NCBI GenBank assembly: GCA_037013495.1
Contig: CM072801.1
Span: 8,790,501-8,854,500, forward strand
DNA length: 64,000 bases
Source: Hippophae tibetana
Lineage: Eukaryota > Streptophyta > Magnoliopsida > Rosales > Elaeagnaceae
Reading direction: 5' to 3'
Position 1 is the first letter of the stretch. The number at the start of each line of letters is the position of its first letter. Positions 45,776-58,500 of this stretch are shown here, piece after piece. Position numbers and translations under genes: made by a program. The notes below the pieces were generated by a model. It saw only the letters and a program-made list of their open reading frames with translations, searched no databases and was not told where the DNA came from.

Positions 45776-46690
45776 ACCAAAATGACATTTGTGTGATACT
45801 TCCACATCTGTAGATTATACCTTATACAAAACATGACATAATAAAACATTGATTTATGCCTGTTTTGCAAAATATAAATAATATTATATAGTGGAATTCG
45901 ATTAAATGAAAATGAAATTGCTTCAAATAATGCAATGGATTTATTTATCAAAAATAAATAATGTAATGGATTCCTTTCTATTCCATAGTAAAACTCAAAC
46001 AAAACTAAATCCAAAATTTCAGTTACATTACATTCTTTTCTTAATATAACTCTAGGTTTGCAATCAAAACATTTATGCACTGCCACCTTGCTACAAATGA
46101 CACCCTATCTTTTACATTGGCTTTTTTTAATAAAGAATACATTTTATATTTTTATTAAATATTTAAGAAATTATTAAATTAACAAGAAGTCCAGAGCTTA
46201 GGTAGGACGTTGATTTTTTATTTTTTTTTGCTTCTTGTTGTTTGGGCAGAAGGTACGATTTCTGTATTTGCTCCTTCCATAAAAATCGCTTTTTATATTG
46301 GCAGCCTCTGCAGATGCGATGATAATATCATATTATCTTGATCCTGCAGTCAAAGCAACAGTCAATAGCATATTTCCAAACAAAAGAGAAATATCATTAT
46401 CAGAAAATTAATCTCTATCAGTAACAAAAATTCAAAAAATCTAAACAAATATATAAAAATTTGATGACTCGATCAGTTTAATATGAGGTAAATATTGAGT
46501 TAAGGGCAAATTTATTTTTCAAACCAGATTACACCAACAAGATGGGTTAAAATACAAATAATTAATACATAGTTAAACTTAATTATATATTTAATTTATT
46601 TTCATATTTTGAATTATTAAGTTCATTCACATGTATAATAATTCTCTGTCAAAAGAAAAACACAATACTCTTTAAACTCAAATTATAATC
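44165..46690. other. Promoter region of the E2 gene and AT-rich spacer with microsatellites
   Basis: Bases 44165-44420 contain the leader and promoter of the E2 gene. Two microsatellites follow: (AAT)n at 44944-44968 and (TA)n at 45742-45773. A short GC-richer patch near 45045-45130 has no frame. No gene is supported; the 117-codon minus-strand frame at 45733-46086 begins in AT sequence and ends in the TA repeat. Confidence 0.5.
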
Positions 46691-46695
46691 TATAT

Positions 46696-46968
46696 TGATG
46701 TAGTACGGATTTTCCATTTTGTTATTTTCTTTGTCTATTTTGGTATTTTGTTTTATCTGAATTGTTTTATTTTGTTATTTGTTTTATTTTTATTATTTGA
46801 ATAGATGAATGAGAAGAAAGGGTAGAATATTATTTTTTCCTAACAAAACTATTGAACTTAGCCACCGAAGTTCTTTTCTGTTCATTTTATCTCTACAATC
46901 TGATTCGAGCAATCAGATTCATCACAATCGGAAATTTGATTCCGGAATTTCACAGATCTGCTTCATCA
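46696..46968 (+). repeat. 5' LTR of the gypsy element (273 bp)
   Basis: It starts TGATGTAGTACGG and ends CTTCATCA, giving TGATG/CATCA inverted termini. A perfect 9-bp inverted repeat AATCTGATT..AATCAGATT at 46897-46919 is also kept in the 3' LTR. Confidence 0.93.
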
Positions 46969-46970
46969 AC

Positions 46971-46983
46971 TGGTATCAAAGCC
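46971..46983 (+). other. Primer-binding site of the gypsy element
   Basis: TGGTATCAAAGCC begins two bases past the LTR; it matches the initiator-Met tRNA complement except for one base. Confidence 0.85.
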
Positions 46984-47012
46984 ATAGGTCCCAGATTTCC
47001 CTTCGGTTTCAA

Positions 47013-50000
47013 ATGGTTAGAGATGGAGAAGGTCACCACGCCGACGACGATGATCGTGGTGTGCAGGCTCTATGGGCGACAGTCGGTAACTTGGAGGTAC
47101 GTTTTGACGCTCTTATGGTGGAGATTCGCCAAGCTTTACGAGGTGTCCTTGAGGTAGAACGCCCTAACCTCAACCAAATCGATGGGTGAGATATAGCTCG
47201 CAATCGTCTGGGAGTTGGCCGAGAACATCATCGGCGCCACCAATTGGAATCATATAGCAAAGAAGAAGCTGTGAACTAGTTATTTGGTGGTCCACAATTT
47301 CAGCGAAATCAAAGAGGTAACGAAGGTTATAATTTCAAGCTGAATCTTGATTTTTCCCCTTTTGATGGCCATCTTCACATTGAAGATTTTCTTGACTGGA
47401 TTCGTTCTGTGGGGAATTATTTTGATGGTATGGAAGTACCTGAAGAGAAGTAGGTTAAGGTAGTTTCCTACAAACTGAGGGGAGGTGTCTCTTCTTGGTG
47501 GGAACAACTACAAAATCATAGGCGCAGAGAAAGAAAACAACCCATTCGTACTTGGGTTAGGATGAAACAGTTGCTTAGGGCTAGATTTCTTCCTGAGGAT
47601 TATGAACAAATGTTGTTTCAGTAGTACCAACAATGTCGACAGAATGGACAGAGCATTTCGAAATATGTTGAAGAGTTTTATCGATTAAACTCTCGGGTAG
47701 ATTTAAAAGAGCCTGACAGTGTACTAGTAGCTCGGTTCCTGGGTGGTTTACAAGAAAGGTACCAAACTCATCTCAATCTTCAACCCATTTGGAGTCTCAA
47801 TCAAGCTGTGAATCTAGCTTTGAAATTGGAAACTAGTTTCATGAAACGTCCTAGGAATTTTCCAACAGGAAGGTTTCAACAAGAGGGTCATGTTGAGGAA
47901 GGACTCGATAGGAAGGGTGCTGGTCCCAGCACTCAAACTAGGCAACAACCAGAGGTTACACAAGTAGGGCAGAGGAATACGTCAAAGCATCCTTCAATCC
48001 AACACAAGAACAACCCTTATGCGAAACCTTTGCCAGGACGTTGCTATCGATGCAACCAACGGGGACATCGCTCTAATGAATGCCCTCAGCGTGTTCAGCA
48101 GACCAATCTAGTGGAGGAATTCACTGAGGAAGGAGCTGGGTATACGGTAGAGGAATGTGGAGAGGAAGAAGATGAAATAGAGCTGGTTTCGGGAGACGAA
48201 GGAGACTTAGCAATTTGTATCATTCAACGGGTACTACTCTCCCCCAAAGCAACCTCTTCGACTCAAAGAAATGCCTTATTCCGTTCAAGGTGTACTGTGA
48301 ACAAAAGGGTGTGTGATATCATCATTGACAGTGGGAGTATGGAGAACATTGTATCCAAATCTCTGGTAAAGACTCTAACCCTTCCTACTAAACCTCACTT
48401 TAATCCTTACCGAATCGGATGGATTAAGAAGGGTTTTGAGTCAAAAGTAACTGAAGTCTGTGAGCTGTCCTTTTTCCATTGGTAAGCACTATAAGGATGA
48501 GTTACTATGTGATGTAGTAGACATGGATGCATGTCATATGCTACTTGGATGACCATGGCAGTTTGATCGGAAAGTAACCTATGATGGTGAGGCAAACACT
48601 AATTCTTTTCGTTGGCAAGGGAGAAAGATTGTACTGATGCGTTCACGCTCTAAATCTGAAAAGTATAATGTTGAGCAGGGATCAACCACTACACTTCTCG
48701 CCGTGACTGGATCCCAATTTGAGCAGGAAGTCAAAAAAACTAAGATGTTGTTGATGGTGGTATTGCAAGAACAAGTTGAACTAGGCAAAACAATCCCAGA
48801 ATCAATTCAAAAACTGCTAGCTGAATTCAAAGATGTTGTCCCTGATGAGCTTCCCAACCACCTACCTCCTATGCGACACATCCAACATTGTATCGACCTC
48901 ATCCCTGGTGCAAGCCTACCCAACTTGCCACACTACCGAATGAGTCCAAGAGAACAAGCCATTTTGCAAGCCCAAGTAGATAACTTATTACAGAAACAAC
49001 TCATTCGTGTTAGTTTAAGTCTGTGTGCTGTGCCCGCGTTATTGGTTCCAAAGAAGGATGGTTCGTGGAGGATGTGTATGGATAGTCGGGCAATAAACAA
49101 AATCACAGTGAAGTATCGCTTTCCCATCCCTCGTTTAGAGGATATGTTAGATAAATTAGAGGGAGCTAAGATCTTTTCCTGTATGGATGTACGGAGTGGC
49201 TACCATCAAATCAAAATCAGACATGGGGACGAATGGAAGACATCCTTTAAAACACGAGAAGGGTTGTATGAATGGATGGTGATGCCATTTGGACTTAGCA
49301 ACGCACCTAGTACTTTCATGCGCCTCATGAATGAAGTCCTCAAGCCGTATATTGGACAATTTACTGTGGTTTATTTTGATGATATCCTTGTGTACAACAA
49401 GGATGTCAAAATCTCACTTACAACATTTGAGTTCAATTTTGCAGGTCTTGCGGGAGAACCAACTGTATCTTAATCTTAAGAAGTGTGAATTTTTGAGTAG
49501 AGTAGCCAACTGTTATTTCTTGGTTTTGTTGTGGGATCTGATGGTATTCAGGTTGATGAAAGGAAAGTTCAAGCCATTCGTGAGTGGCCCACTCCCAAAT
49601 CAGTCTATGATGTGCGAAGTTTCCATGGTTTGGCTACGTTTTATCAGCGTTTCATCAGGAACTTCAGTACTATTGTGGCACCCCTTACTGAGTGTATGAA
49701 TCAGGGAAGGTTCCGTTGGAATCAAGAGCAACAAGATAGTTTCGACGACATCAAAGGGCGTTTAACCACTGTTCTAATTTTGGCATTACCGAACTTCAAT
49801 AAAGTGTTTAAAGTAGAGACAGATGCATCTATGTTGGGAATTGGAGCTGTGCTTATTCAAGAAGGTCGACCACTAGAATTTTTCAGCGAGAAACTCAATG
49901 ATGCACGACAGAAATGGACAACATATGAGCAGGAGTTGTATGATGTCGTAAGAGCATTTCAACATTGGGAACACTATTTGATCCATAACGAGTTTGTACT

Positions 50001-51453
50001 CCACTGTGATCACCAAGCATTGAAGTATGTTAACTCGCAGAAAACTCTTAGCAGGATGCATGCTCGATGGGAATTATTCTTACAGCGATTCACTTTTGTT
50101 TTTAAACATCGAGCATGGTTTCAAAACAGGGTAGTTGATGCTCTTAGCAGACGAGGGTGCTTGCTAACGACCTTGCGGACAGAAGTGATTGGTTTTGAAA
50201 ATCTCAAAGAATTGTATGCTGAAGATGATGATTTTAGGGAGATATGGAAGAAGTGTTTGAATCGTGAACCCATGGGCAATTACCATATTCACCAAGGATT
50301 CTTTTTTTATGGAAATCGACTTTGCATATCTCGCACCTCCTTACGTGAACTTATAGTTCGTGAAGCCCATGCTAGTGGTTTAGCAGCACATACGGGTAGG
50401 GACAAGACCATTTTGGTCATTGAATAACGATTCTTTTGGCCTCATCTTAAGAGGGAAGTTGGACGTTTTGTGGAACGTTGTGGCGTGTGTCAATCTGCCA
50501 AAGGAAAGTCCCAGAATACTGCTTTGTATACTCCTCTGCCAGTGCCTGCAAACATATGGGAAGATTTGTCGATAGATTTTGTTCTCGACCTTCCCAGAAC
50601 TCAACGCCATGTGGATTATGTGTTTGTAGTTGTCGATAGGTTCTCTAAGATGGCCCATTTCATTCCTTATAACGGACAATAGATGCAAGCAACGTGGCCA
50701 ACCTATTCTTTAGAGAGGTATTTAAACTTCATGGCATTCCACGCACCATTACCTTTGATCGGGATGTCAAATTCGTCAGTCATTTTTGGAAAGTTTTGTG
50801 GAAGCGTTTTGACACTTCCCTTTAGTTTAGTAGTGTCTATCATCCATAGACCGATGATCAGACAGAGGTAGTTAACAGGACCATGGGCACAATGATTCGT
50901 TGTATTGCTGGAGACCGACCCAAGCAATGGGATTTAGCTCTTCCTCAGGCTGAATTTGCTTTTAATAGCATGGTCAATCGTTCAACTGGAAAGGATCCAT
51001 TTGCTGTAGTTTATACTAAGGTGCCAACTCACTCCCTCGACTCCATCACCCTCCCAAAGACACAAATTCAAACAGCTGCTGCTCTTGCTGATCAAATAGT
51101 CCAAGTGCATCGCGAGGTTAAACAGCGCCTAGAGGAGGCCAACGCCAACTATAAGGTTGCTTCCGATGTTCATTGACGCACAAAGGCTTTTGCTACGGGT
51201 GATCTGGTTATGATTCACCTTCGCAAAGAAAGGTTTCCTACTGAAACATACAACAAGTTGAAGGCTAAGAAGTTGGGTCCTTTTTGCATCAAGTACAAGA
51301 TTAGCGACAATGCTTATGTGATCGATCTTCCTCCAGATTTGTAGATTTTATCCACTTTTAATGTCTCTGATCTCTATGAGTATTTCCCTCCTGATGATGC
51401 CCCTACCATTACTGAAAACTCTGAGACGAGTTCTTTCCAAGCTGGGGGGAATT
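47013..51453 (+). pseudogene. Gypsy gag-pol, disrupted
   Basis: Gag starts at the ATG at 47013. Its frame is interrupted by single stops at 47187, 47451 and 47622, and extends through a zinc knuckle CYRCNQRGHRSNEC (about 48042-48083) and a protease motif IIDSGS (about 48319). A one-base excess in a T run near 48470 shifts the frame. Reverse transcriptase (about 48880-49400) keeps [10 protein letters not shown], the MPFGLSNAP block and the catalytic YFDD box. Further shifts occur near 49410 and 49520. RNase H (about 49815-50160) keeps ETDAS, YEQELYDVV and DALSRR. Integrase (about 50370-51100) has the zinc-binding segment, with a stop at 50425, and SIDFVLDLP, with later stops at 50680 and beyond. 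Decay is light, mostly isolated stops and single-base indels. Confidence 0.9.
51441..51450 (+). other. Polypurine tract of the gypsy element
   Basis: GCTGGGGGGA lies two bases before the 3' LTR. Confidence 0.75.
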
Positions 51454-51731
51454 AATGTAGTACGGATTTGCTATTTTGTTATTTTCTTTGTCTGTTTTGG
51501 TATTTTGTTTTATCTGTAACTGAATTAATTTATTTTGTTATTTGGTTTATTTTTATTATTTGAATAGCTGAACGAGAAAAAAGGGCATAATATCATGTTT
51601 CCCTAACAAAACTACTGAACCTAGCAGTCGAAGTTCTTTTTTGCTCATTTTCTCTCTACAATCTGATTCGGGCAATCAGATTCATCACAACCGAAAATTT
51701 GATTCCAGAATTTTACAGATCTGCTTCATCA
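51453..51731 (+). repeat. 3' LTR of the gypsy element (279 bp)
   Basis: It aligns along its length to the 5' LTR, with a few extra bases near 51520. Its first dinucleotide has mutated from TG to TA (TAATGTAG). It ends CTTCATCA and is followed by the TATAT duplication. Confidence 0.92.
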
Positions 51732-51736
51732 TATAT

Positions 51737-52090
51737 TAAAAATCAAATTAAAAAATCACACCAATTTAATCACGTATTTACAGTTAATGTAAGTCTAAAA
51801 GACCATCGTGTAATTTCAATAACGATCAAATATAGAGCCTACCATTCGGTAGGACTTTGGGTACATATGCTTCCTACACGAATATTATTTTATCTTGAGA
51901 TAACCACTTAATGTAAATTACACACTATCTTTTATAAAGTATTGGGCTTGAATTTTAACTCAATCTTATACCCAATTTACTTATGAACGTGAGCAACCAA
52001 CAAACACAAATTCTCAAATTTCTTCTGACAACGTAAATACAAATTCTAAAACAATGAAGTGAGAATGAAAATAAAACAGAAAAATGGGGA
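51737..52090. other. Spacer, 3' flank of the NHL gene
   Basis: A short AT-rich stretch between the gypsy element and the stop codon of the minus-strand NHL gene; it probably includes that gene's 3' UTR. Nothing else is seen. Confidence 0.5.
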
Positions 52091-52849
52091 TTACCATTTG
52101 AGAGTTTGAATGGAGCACTTAGGCATATGACCATTCTCAAGCCTCTTCAAGGTAACACCACCACAATTGATATTAACACTAAGAGGCCCAATCTTATAAC
52201 CTTCAACCACTAAACCCAGAGCACTTTTAGCATCAACCTCAACCTTCAAATCCCCATTTTTATATCCATGCTTTAACTTGTTCACTAATCCATCATTCAT
52301 CGCTTCATTCTTCAATCTCGATTCAACCTTTAAATTAGTCGTATTCTTTCTCCCCTGCGTGAAGTTATCAATCTCTGCCGTCCCCAACTCCGTCTCATCC
52401 CCACCATTGGTAAAAACAGAAATCGTAACACTAGTCTTCCCATAATTAAATTGAATTTTGCTATTTGGGTTCTTGAGCTCAATACGACTCGTCGTTTTGA
52501 CATCGAGATAAGACCCATCGGATTTGACCGTAACGTTGAATTGGGTTAGCTTGAATGAGTTAAGGTGGAAAATTGGCAACTTGGGTTCGTAGAAAAGATA
52601 GAAGAGAGCACCAGCTATGAGAGCAACAATGATGAAGATGAAAATCAAGCAGCAGAAGAGAGAACAGAAAATAGGACAACAACTTCGACGTCGTTTTTTG
52701 GGTTGATATCTGGATGAAATTGCGGGTTTTCGAACCGATGGAGGTGGTTGTGGTCGGACTAAGGGTATACCCGATTGGTCCATGAACCCAGGGGGTTTCA
52801 GTAGATGTGGTTTTCCAGATGCCTCACCCCTAATCATTTTTGCGATCAA
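52091..52849 (-). CDS. NDR1/HIN1-like protein (LEA_2 domain)
   Basis: A single exon of 252 codons runs from the ATG at 52849; a second Met four codons on is an alternative start. The N-terminus is Pro-rich and cytosolic (VRPQPPPSVRKP), followed by a basic Cys-rich edge KKRRRSCCP and one membrane segment at about residues 59-87 (FCCLIFIFIIVALIAGALFY). The rest is the LEA_2 fold, with FNVTVKSDGSYL, KNPNSKIQFNYGKTSV and a C-terminal CGGVTLKRL. NHL proteins are plasma-membrane or ER-plasma-membrane anchored and many respond to pathogens or abiotic stress. Four Asn-x-Ser/Thr sites (at about N104, N166, N173 and N174) suggest glycosylation of the outer domain. The length and topology are normal, with no sign of decay. 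The exact NHL subclass is not assigned. Confidence 0.9.
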   Translation of the reverse strand: MIAKMIRGEASGKPHLLKPPGFMDQSGIPLVRPQPPPSVRKPAISSRYQPKKRRRSCCPIFCSLFCCLIFIFIIVALIAGALFYLFYEPKLPIFHLNSFKLTQFNVTVKSDGSYLDVKTTSRIELKNPNSKIQFNYGKTSVTISVFTNGGDETELGTAEIDNFTQGRKNTTNLKVESRLKNEAMNDGLVNKLKHGYKNGDLKVEVDAKSALGLVVEGYKIGPLSVNINCGGVTLKRLENGHMPKCSIQTLKW

Positions 52850-53129
52850 AATCGATTTAATTGGAGAAAGAATCTAACATTTGAGCTGGGAATGGGTAGG
52901 ATGAAGATTGATTCATGTTAAGGATCAGATTGCAAAAATGAAATGCATGTACAGGAATATGGGGCTTCAAGCCACAGCCATTTTAGGATTGGGTCGAAAA
53001 TGAAATTAGGCAAAAGTTTAGGAAAACGAATCTAAATGGGGCTGAAATTTACAAAATGAAATCAAATTCGTGCCTGTTCTAAATCCCAGCAAATCAGATC
53101 ACAACGACAAGCTTGTTCTATTTATGTAC

Positions 53130-53132
<3 letters not shown>

Positions 53133-53161
<29 letters not shown>
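53133..53161. repeat. (GA)n microsatellite upstream of the NHL gene
   Basis: About fourteen perfect GA units. On the minus strand this is a CT tract just upstream of a TATA-like CATAAATAG (about 53118-53126), so it lies in the NHL promoter; GA/CT tracts at core promoters are common in plants. Confidence 0.85.
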
Positions 53162-53163
<2 letters not shown>

Positions 53164-55533
53164 TTGTATGATTTTGAAGGGCTAGAATTGAAGCTCAAGA
53201 TTCGCGCTCGAAATTTTAGAGGAATGCTCTTCAATGTGTAAAGATTAGTATTTGATTACTTTTTGTCAAATGAATCCACTGTGGTTTTTAGATTAATTAT
53301 TCGTTATTATTCGTAATTTCTTATTTCACGTAAATAAAATTAAATATTATAATAATTTTTAATTTGAAAAAATAATTAATTAATTGGATATAAAAATAAA
53401 AATAATTTAATTAATAAATAATATATTTTAAAAATATTAAATAATAACTCGAATTTAAAAAAATATACGAATAAAGTGTATGAATATTAGATATACCTTG
53501 ATAATTTTATAATATAATTATTAATAATTACATTAAATATGACTATCTGTATGCAATTAAATGAATCCAAATAAAACAATGAATGAAGAGTTTTTTTCGG
53601 GTCATCTATGAGCCTACTCACGTAAAAATCTCCCTAATTTATGCGGTAATATGTGAGTAGCAATAATTAATTTCTTATTTTAAATTATATAAATTATTAT
53701 TTGATAGAAAAATATCATCAATATTATTTATTTATTATAAAAATAATATTTAAGTCTTATTTTTTTAACATTTTAGTTTTATTATTATTAAAAATAACTA
53801 CGATAAAGTTAAATTTTTTTATTTTTATTTTTTAAACTGTATTAAATAGAAATTATTTTAATTTAAATAAATTATAATTAAAACATAAAAGTGATAATTT
53901 ATAATGTAGGGTAATTTTTAATAAAAATAAGATTAAATTACTAAAAATAAATTATAAAATTTAAATATTATTATTAAATATACTTATGACCACATTCCCA
54001 ATTTGATGATACTTACGGGTACTCCACACTATTCTATTTATATGTTACAAGTTTAATAGTTATTTGTATTTTAATTCCACTTTAATTATTTTACTGCCCA
54101 ATAATGTTATATATAACTATTATTTTCTTATTTTAAATTTGTTTTTTAATGATTTTGTCTTGATTTATTTACTTTATATTTTTTCATATTTAATTCAAAA
54201 TTTGTTATCAATTTCTAATTTACCTTTAATAGTCAAGTTTTAAAAAAAATAAGTGGATTAAAATATAAAAATTAGATTCTATTTAATATATAGTGTGTTT
54301 TTTTAATTTTATTTTTAAATTCATATTTTAAATGTAAAATATTTTTAGCTCAAATTTTATATGTAAATTAAATTATTTTTAATTAAAATTGTATAAAAAA
54401 TTGTTACATTCTGATAATTTTTAGTCAAAAGTTTAAAATTAATTGTTAATTTTTTAATCATACTATTTAATTAATTTTTATTTATATTTTTATGTTAATT
54501 TTATTTATTGTTTATCGGTATCCGGGTTAGATATGGTCTCGGACGAAATCAGCATTTAGCATTTAACATGTAGGGAACTGAATTATAATAATCTATAATA
54601 TACTTTTTACAAATAAAAAATTTGAAACTGAAGTATATTATATATATTAAAATAAGTGTGTTAGAAGTTTTTCTTTAATTTCTTATGTTGTAGACTCCGA
54701 CGAAAAATTGTAGTATTGAGTTCATTGTCACCCAAAGTTAGACCCAGTTCGTTTCATATGGTAAATTTTTCGTGTATTTACATACTATATATATATATAT
54801 ATATATGTTATCTGAGGTTATATATTCAAATATAATTTAAGTTATTAGGATAATATATCATGTCGTTTATTAAGATTAAGTCTTATTTTTTATCAGGTCG
54901 TTATGTACTATTGATTATGCAAGATTTATCCTCAACGTAACAGAATATCTCAAGTCGTTAAGGCGAGATGTATCAGATCGTTAAGATAATATACCTGTTA
55001 CTTGAATAATATTAAACAATAACTCACTTTTTCTCTTAATTTCGAAAAATTAAGGAAATAATACTTCGTTATTTAATCCTCGTACACTTTAGGCCATTGT
55101 AAATAGGTTTGCTTCAACGAGCTCTTTAATAGATAGTAACCAATTCATAAGGCTGTAAGATACGAACTCACTTGGTTGCGAAGTTAACACGTTATGATAA
55201 AATATTTTCTTGTAATTAATTTGGGTTTCATGGGGTAACATTTCATCTTCATTTTTTTTTATAAATAGTGAGAAAATTTACTATTTACCTTATCTAAATT
55301 TAACTTAACTAAATTTAATAAATTTGTTTTCAGAAGATCTTATTCTATTAATTATCTTTACATTACCTTTCTTTTTATCAATCCGTTTGAAAAAACACTT
55401 AGGTTTGAATTTCAATTCATTTGATTAAAGACCTTTGTTTAGAATCAACTCATTTTCTACCGTTAGGTCGAGATTCAAACGACATGTGTAATACAATTTA
55501 AGTAATTTATTCCTCTTAAAATTATTAATCATG
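53162..55533. other. AT-rich spacer, possibly containing the far LTR of the Tat element
   Basis: Bases 53260-54500 are very AT-rich with nothing recognised. Bases 54500-55530 are more mixed, with a (TA)n at about 54784-54807 and repeated phrases (CAGGTCGTTATG, CAGATCGTTAAG, CAAGTCGTTAAGG), a TATA-like TATAAATAG near 55260, and mixed leader-like sequence. Given the neighbouring Tat element this is where its 3' LTR would be expected, but I could not fix the ends. Confidence 0.4.
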
Positions 55534-58500
55534 TCTCATAAAAGAAAGGATGTGGTTCACTCTATTATGGAAGAAACCCCTCGAGGTTATACTAAGAGTA
55601 TAACTTAAGAGTAGATCCTCCCAAAGAAAGGTCATAGAATTCAGGTTGTTTAGTGACGAGCTTATCCTAAGTTAAATGGCCTTCTAAGATTAATAAGAGT
55701 CATGACAGACGCCTATTTCATGTGCATCGATAAAGGAGAGTGTCTTTGCTCTCCCCACTTTATTTGGATCTTGTGTAGTTTCCTCATTGTATTTGTGAGA
55801 TCCAATGCCTATTATTAGGATCCTTGTATTATCAAAAAGGTACTCAATCCCAAGAAAAAAAAGTGTGATATTTGGGGTGAACCTACCCATAAGACCAAGG
55901 ATAAACACCAAATAGAAAAGATGCCTAGCGTTTTAGTTGCAAACGACCTGATCGAGATTAGATACATATAAGACATCCCTCCATGTGTAGGTTTAATGCC
56001 TATACCTCATCATTTATGTGACATCGATGATCCCCAAGCAGGGTGATGGGTGACACATTTGGCGGCATTCAAAATCAGATTCTGATGTCCATTCCCTAGG
56101 GCAAACTCTACTATGTCTCTCCGTTGTTGTGGGTGAACACATGGTAGCCTTGACAAATGATGAACTTAGAAGCATGTACTACTTGAAAAAGAATGACTTG
56201 GATAAAGGAATGGCGTATATATAATGTGTTGTTGGGCTACATCTTAAACTCCCTAATAATAGCTTGGGCTAGAAGGATAAATATTTTTATATTACTGGGG
56301 ATATTTAGAATAACAGGGTAGATTTACCAGTCCGTTATACTTGGAATCATCACTTCAGCACCACCCAACCTCGTGTAAGTGAACTTATGAACAAGTTAGA
56401 TCTAGGTGGTAAGGAAAATATTATGAGGATCGAGCTACAAAACACCTCAGATGAAAGCTATCGAGAAATATTAACTATAGCTCGCCTAAAAAAATCTAGG
56501 GTATGAAAGGATTATACAGACGAGTATTCGAGTCATCATTTTGTTTAAGAGATAACTACTTTAGTTTGTAGCTCGTACCATTTTACTAACCTTTTAATTA
56601 TCCTTTTATAGGTACAGATTAATCACATATAGACCTCACAGATTTAATAGACACTTCAAGCGTGCAAGATCTGGATGTCATATATCCATGTCTCATACCC
56701 ATGTCCTCATCATTAACCAAGGATTTTACTCCTCTAGTGGAGCCAACTGAGGTCACACCCCCTCCTATGACGTCTGAATTGCCCAGTGCTTCTCCACCAT
56801 CTAGGTTCGAGGTCACAAAAAAAAGGAAAGCCATGGAAGAATATACTTCTAGTATGGAGGCTATAGACCTAGACGACTTTGAGTTTAATAAAGTCATCTT
56901 GTGGAACATCGTGGTGTTAGATACCCTTATTTTATATTTCAATGAGGATATATTTGGGCGAACTAACTTGAATATGGACATGTACCATCATTTTGGTACT
57001 AATGATGAAAGGTCTAAAGTTAGAAAAGCCCATAAAGCGAAAGGTGGCTCCAACGGTGACCTAATGACAAATCGTTTGATCGAGGTGAATTTAGGTATAC
57101 TTGGATGGTTTTTTCCCCTATTTGGTTTGCTAATCACAAAATTTTCAATGTATGTAGGTCATGTTTTTAGCTAGGGAGGGTGAGCTATCCCTCAGGGGTT
57201 ACAAACATGAAGTGCAAACTAGTCACTTGGAGATTGCAAAGTATCAAAAAGTTGTGGAGGATAACAATGCCCTCATAGATGAATATAAAAGCCAAACCTT
57301 TAAAGATGGAGAGAGATTTGCTAGACAAAGTTGATAAGCTAAGAAAAATGGATAGCTATTGTTTTGAACAAGGACAACGAGATAATCATCTAGAGCAAAT
57401 TGCAAAGGAGGTCGAGGAGAAAGCTAGCACAATACAAGTCAAATAAGTGCAATATCAAATCCAATGAGCTCACTTCCCAACCTAGGGAAACTTTAAAGGC
57501 AGAGTGCACCAAGGCCTACAAAAATGACACAAGTTTCATAGTCAGTAACCTCAAGACTCAAGTTGAAAAGGTGGACCTAATAGTAGTAGGTCTAAAGCAC
57601 CCCCAGCTAGTACCACACAACCTTCACCTCGTGGAGAAGAGGTTATGATAGAAACCCAACCTGAAGGGATGGTATAAGAAGCCACCCCTTAGGAAGCACC
57701 CCGTTCATTTATTTTAGAAATGAATTGTAATCTTGGATATAATTTTTGATGTAAAGAATTTTTGGGAATTTGAAACATTTATAGCAATTAAATGCTTGTG
57801 TTTTATTTCTATTTAATGCAAGTCTTGTCTTGTAATTAAGAAATTTGCTTTATTGTATTCCATGCTACTTAAGTAGATCCAATTTTTATTTGAGGCTATG
57901 AGTGTTTGGAAGTCATGAATTATAGCCAAGTAAATTTAGACGATCTGATTGAAACGGGGTCATATTTTTCTTGTACCCCGGAGGTAACCTTACCAGCCAC
58001 TATAAAACTCCTTGTTATAGGAAATAAACCTACTTTTCCTACCCATAGTGAAAAGGTAAACCAAATAATCTCGTAAGCCACTAGGAATCTCCATGTTATA
58101 TAAAAGTGACCTACTTTTTCCACCCATATTAAGGAGGTAAACCAAATTCTACCTGATAACCATAGGGGAGGAAAACCAAAAGATCAAAGGATGTCTCACG
58201 TCGCTCCTTAAATAAAGGTATGCCAACGAAGTCAGGTCTTGTTAAAGAGTTGTCTCTGTTAGGGGATGATATTAGCTTGTTACAAAACATACACCCTGTG
58301 AAAAGGGAACGAGGTGAAGGTAGTGGTATAAATGACCTATTCAGAAGCAAGATGTTTAATAATCCTGGTGCTCAAGATGAATTATATAACCACTTTGGGG
58401 TGCCTGAAGACTTATATAGCTAGGAAGTAAGAGAAAGGGACAATCTGGCATATGATGGCCAGACATGTACTTGATGTAAGCGAACTTAAATTTTTTTTGT

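Larger units (their letters stand above)
46691..51736 (+). mobile_element. Ty3/gypsy LTR retrotransposon, complete in structure, coding-dead
   Basis: A perfect 5-bp target duplication TATAT (46691-46695 and 51732-51736) brackets an element of about 5.0 kb. The order is 5' LTR, tRNA-iMet-type primer site, gag, protease, reverse transcriptase, RNase H, integrase, polypurine tract and 3' LTR; integrase last is the gypsy order. No chromodomain was recognised after the integrase. The LTRs are short (273 and 279 bp) and agree at roughly nine positions in ten by eye. Several stops and frame shifts are present. Confidence 0.93.

Noticed and set aside
45733-46086. 117-codon minus-strand frame
   Set aside because: It ends in Ile-Tyr repeats from the TA microsatellite and has no family resemblance.
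46809-47012. Start of a 126-codon frame taken as an upstream gene
   Set aside because: Its first two-thirds lie in the gypsy 5' LTR and primer site; the real gag start is the ATG at 47013.
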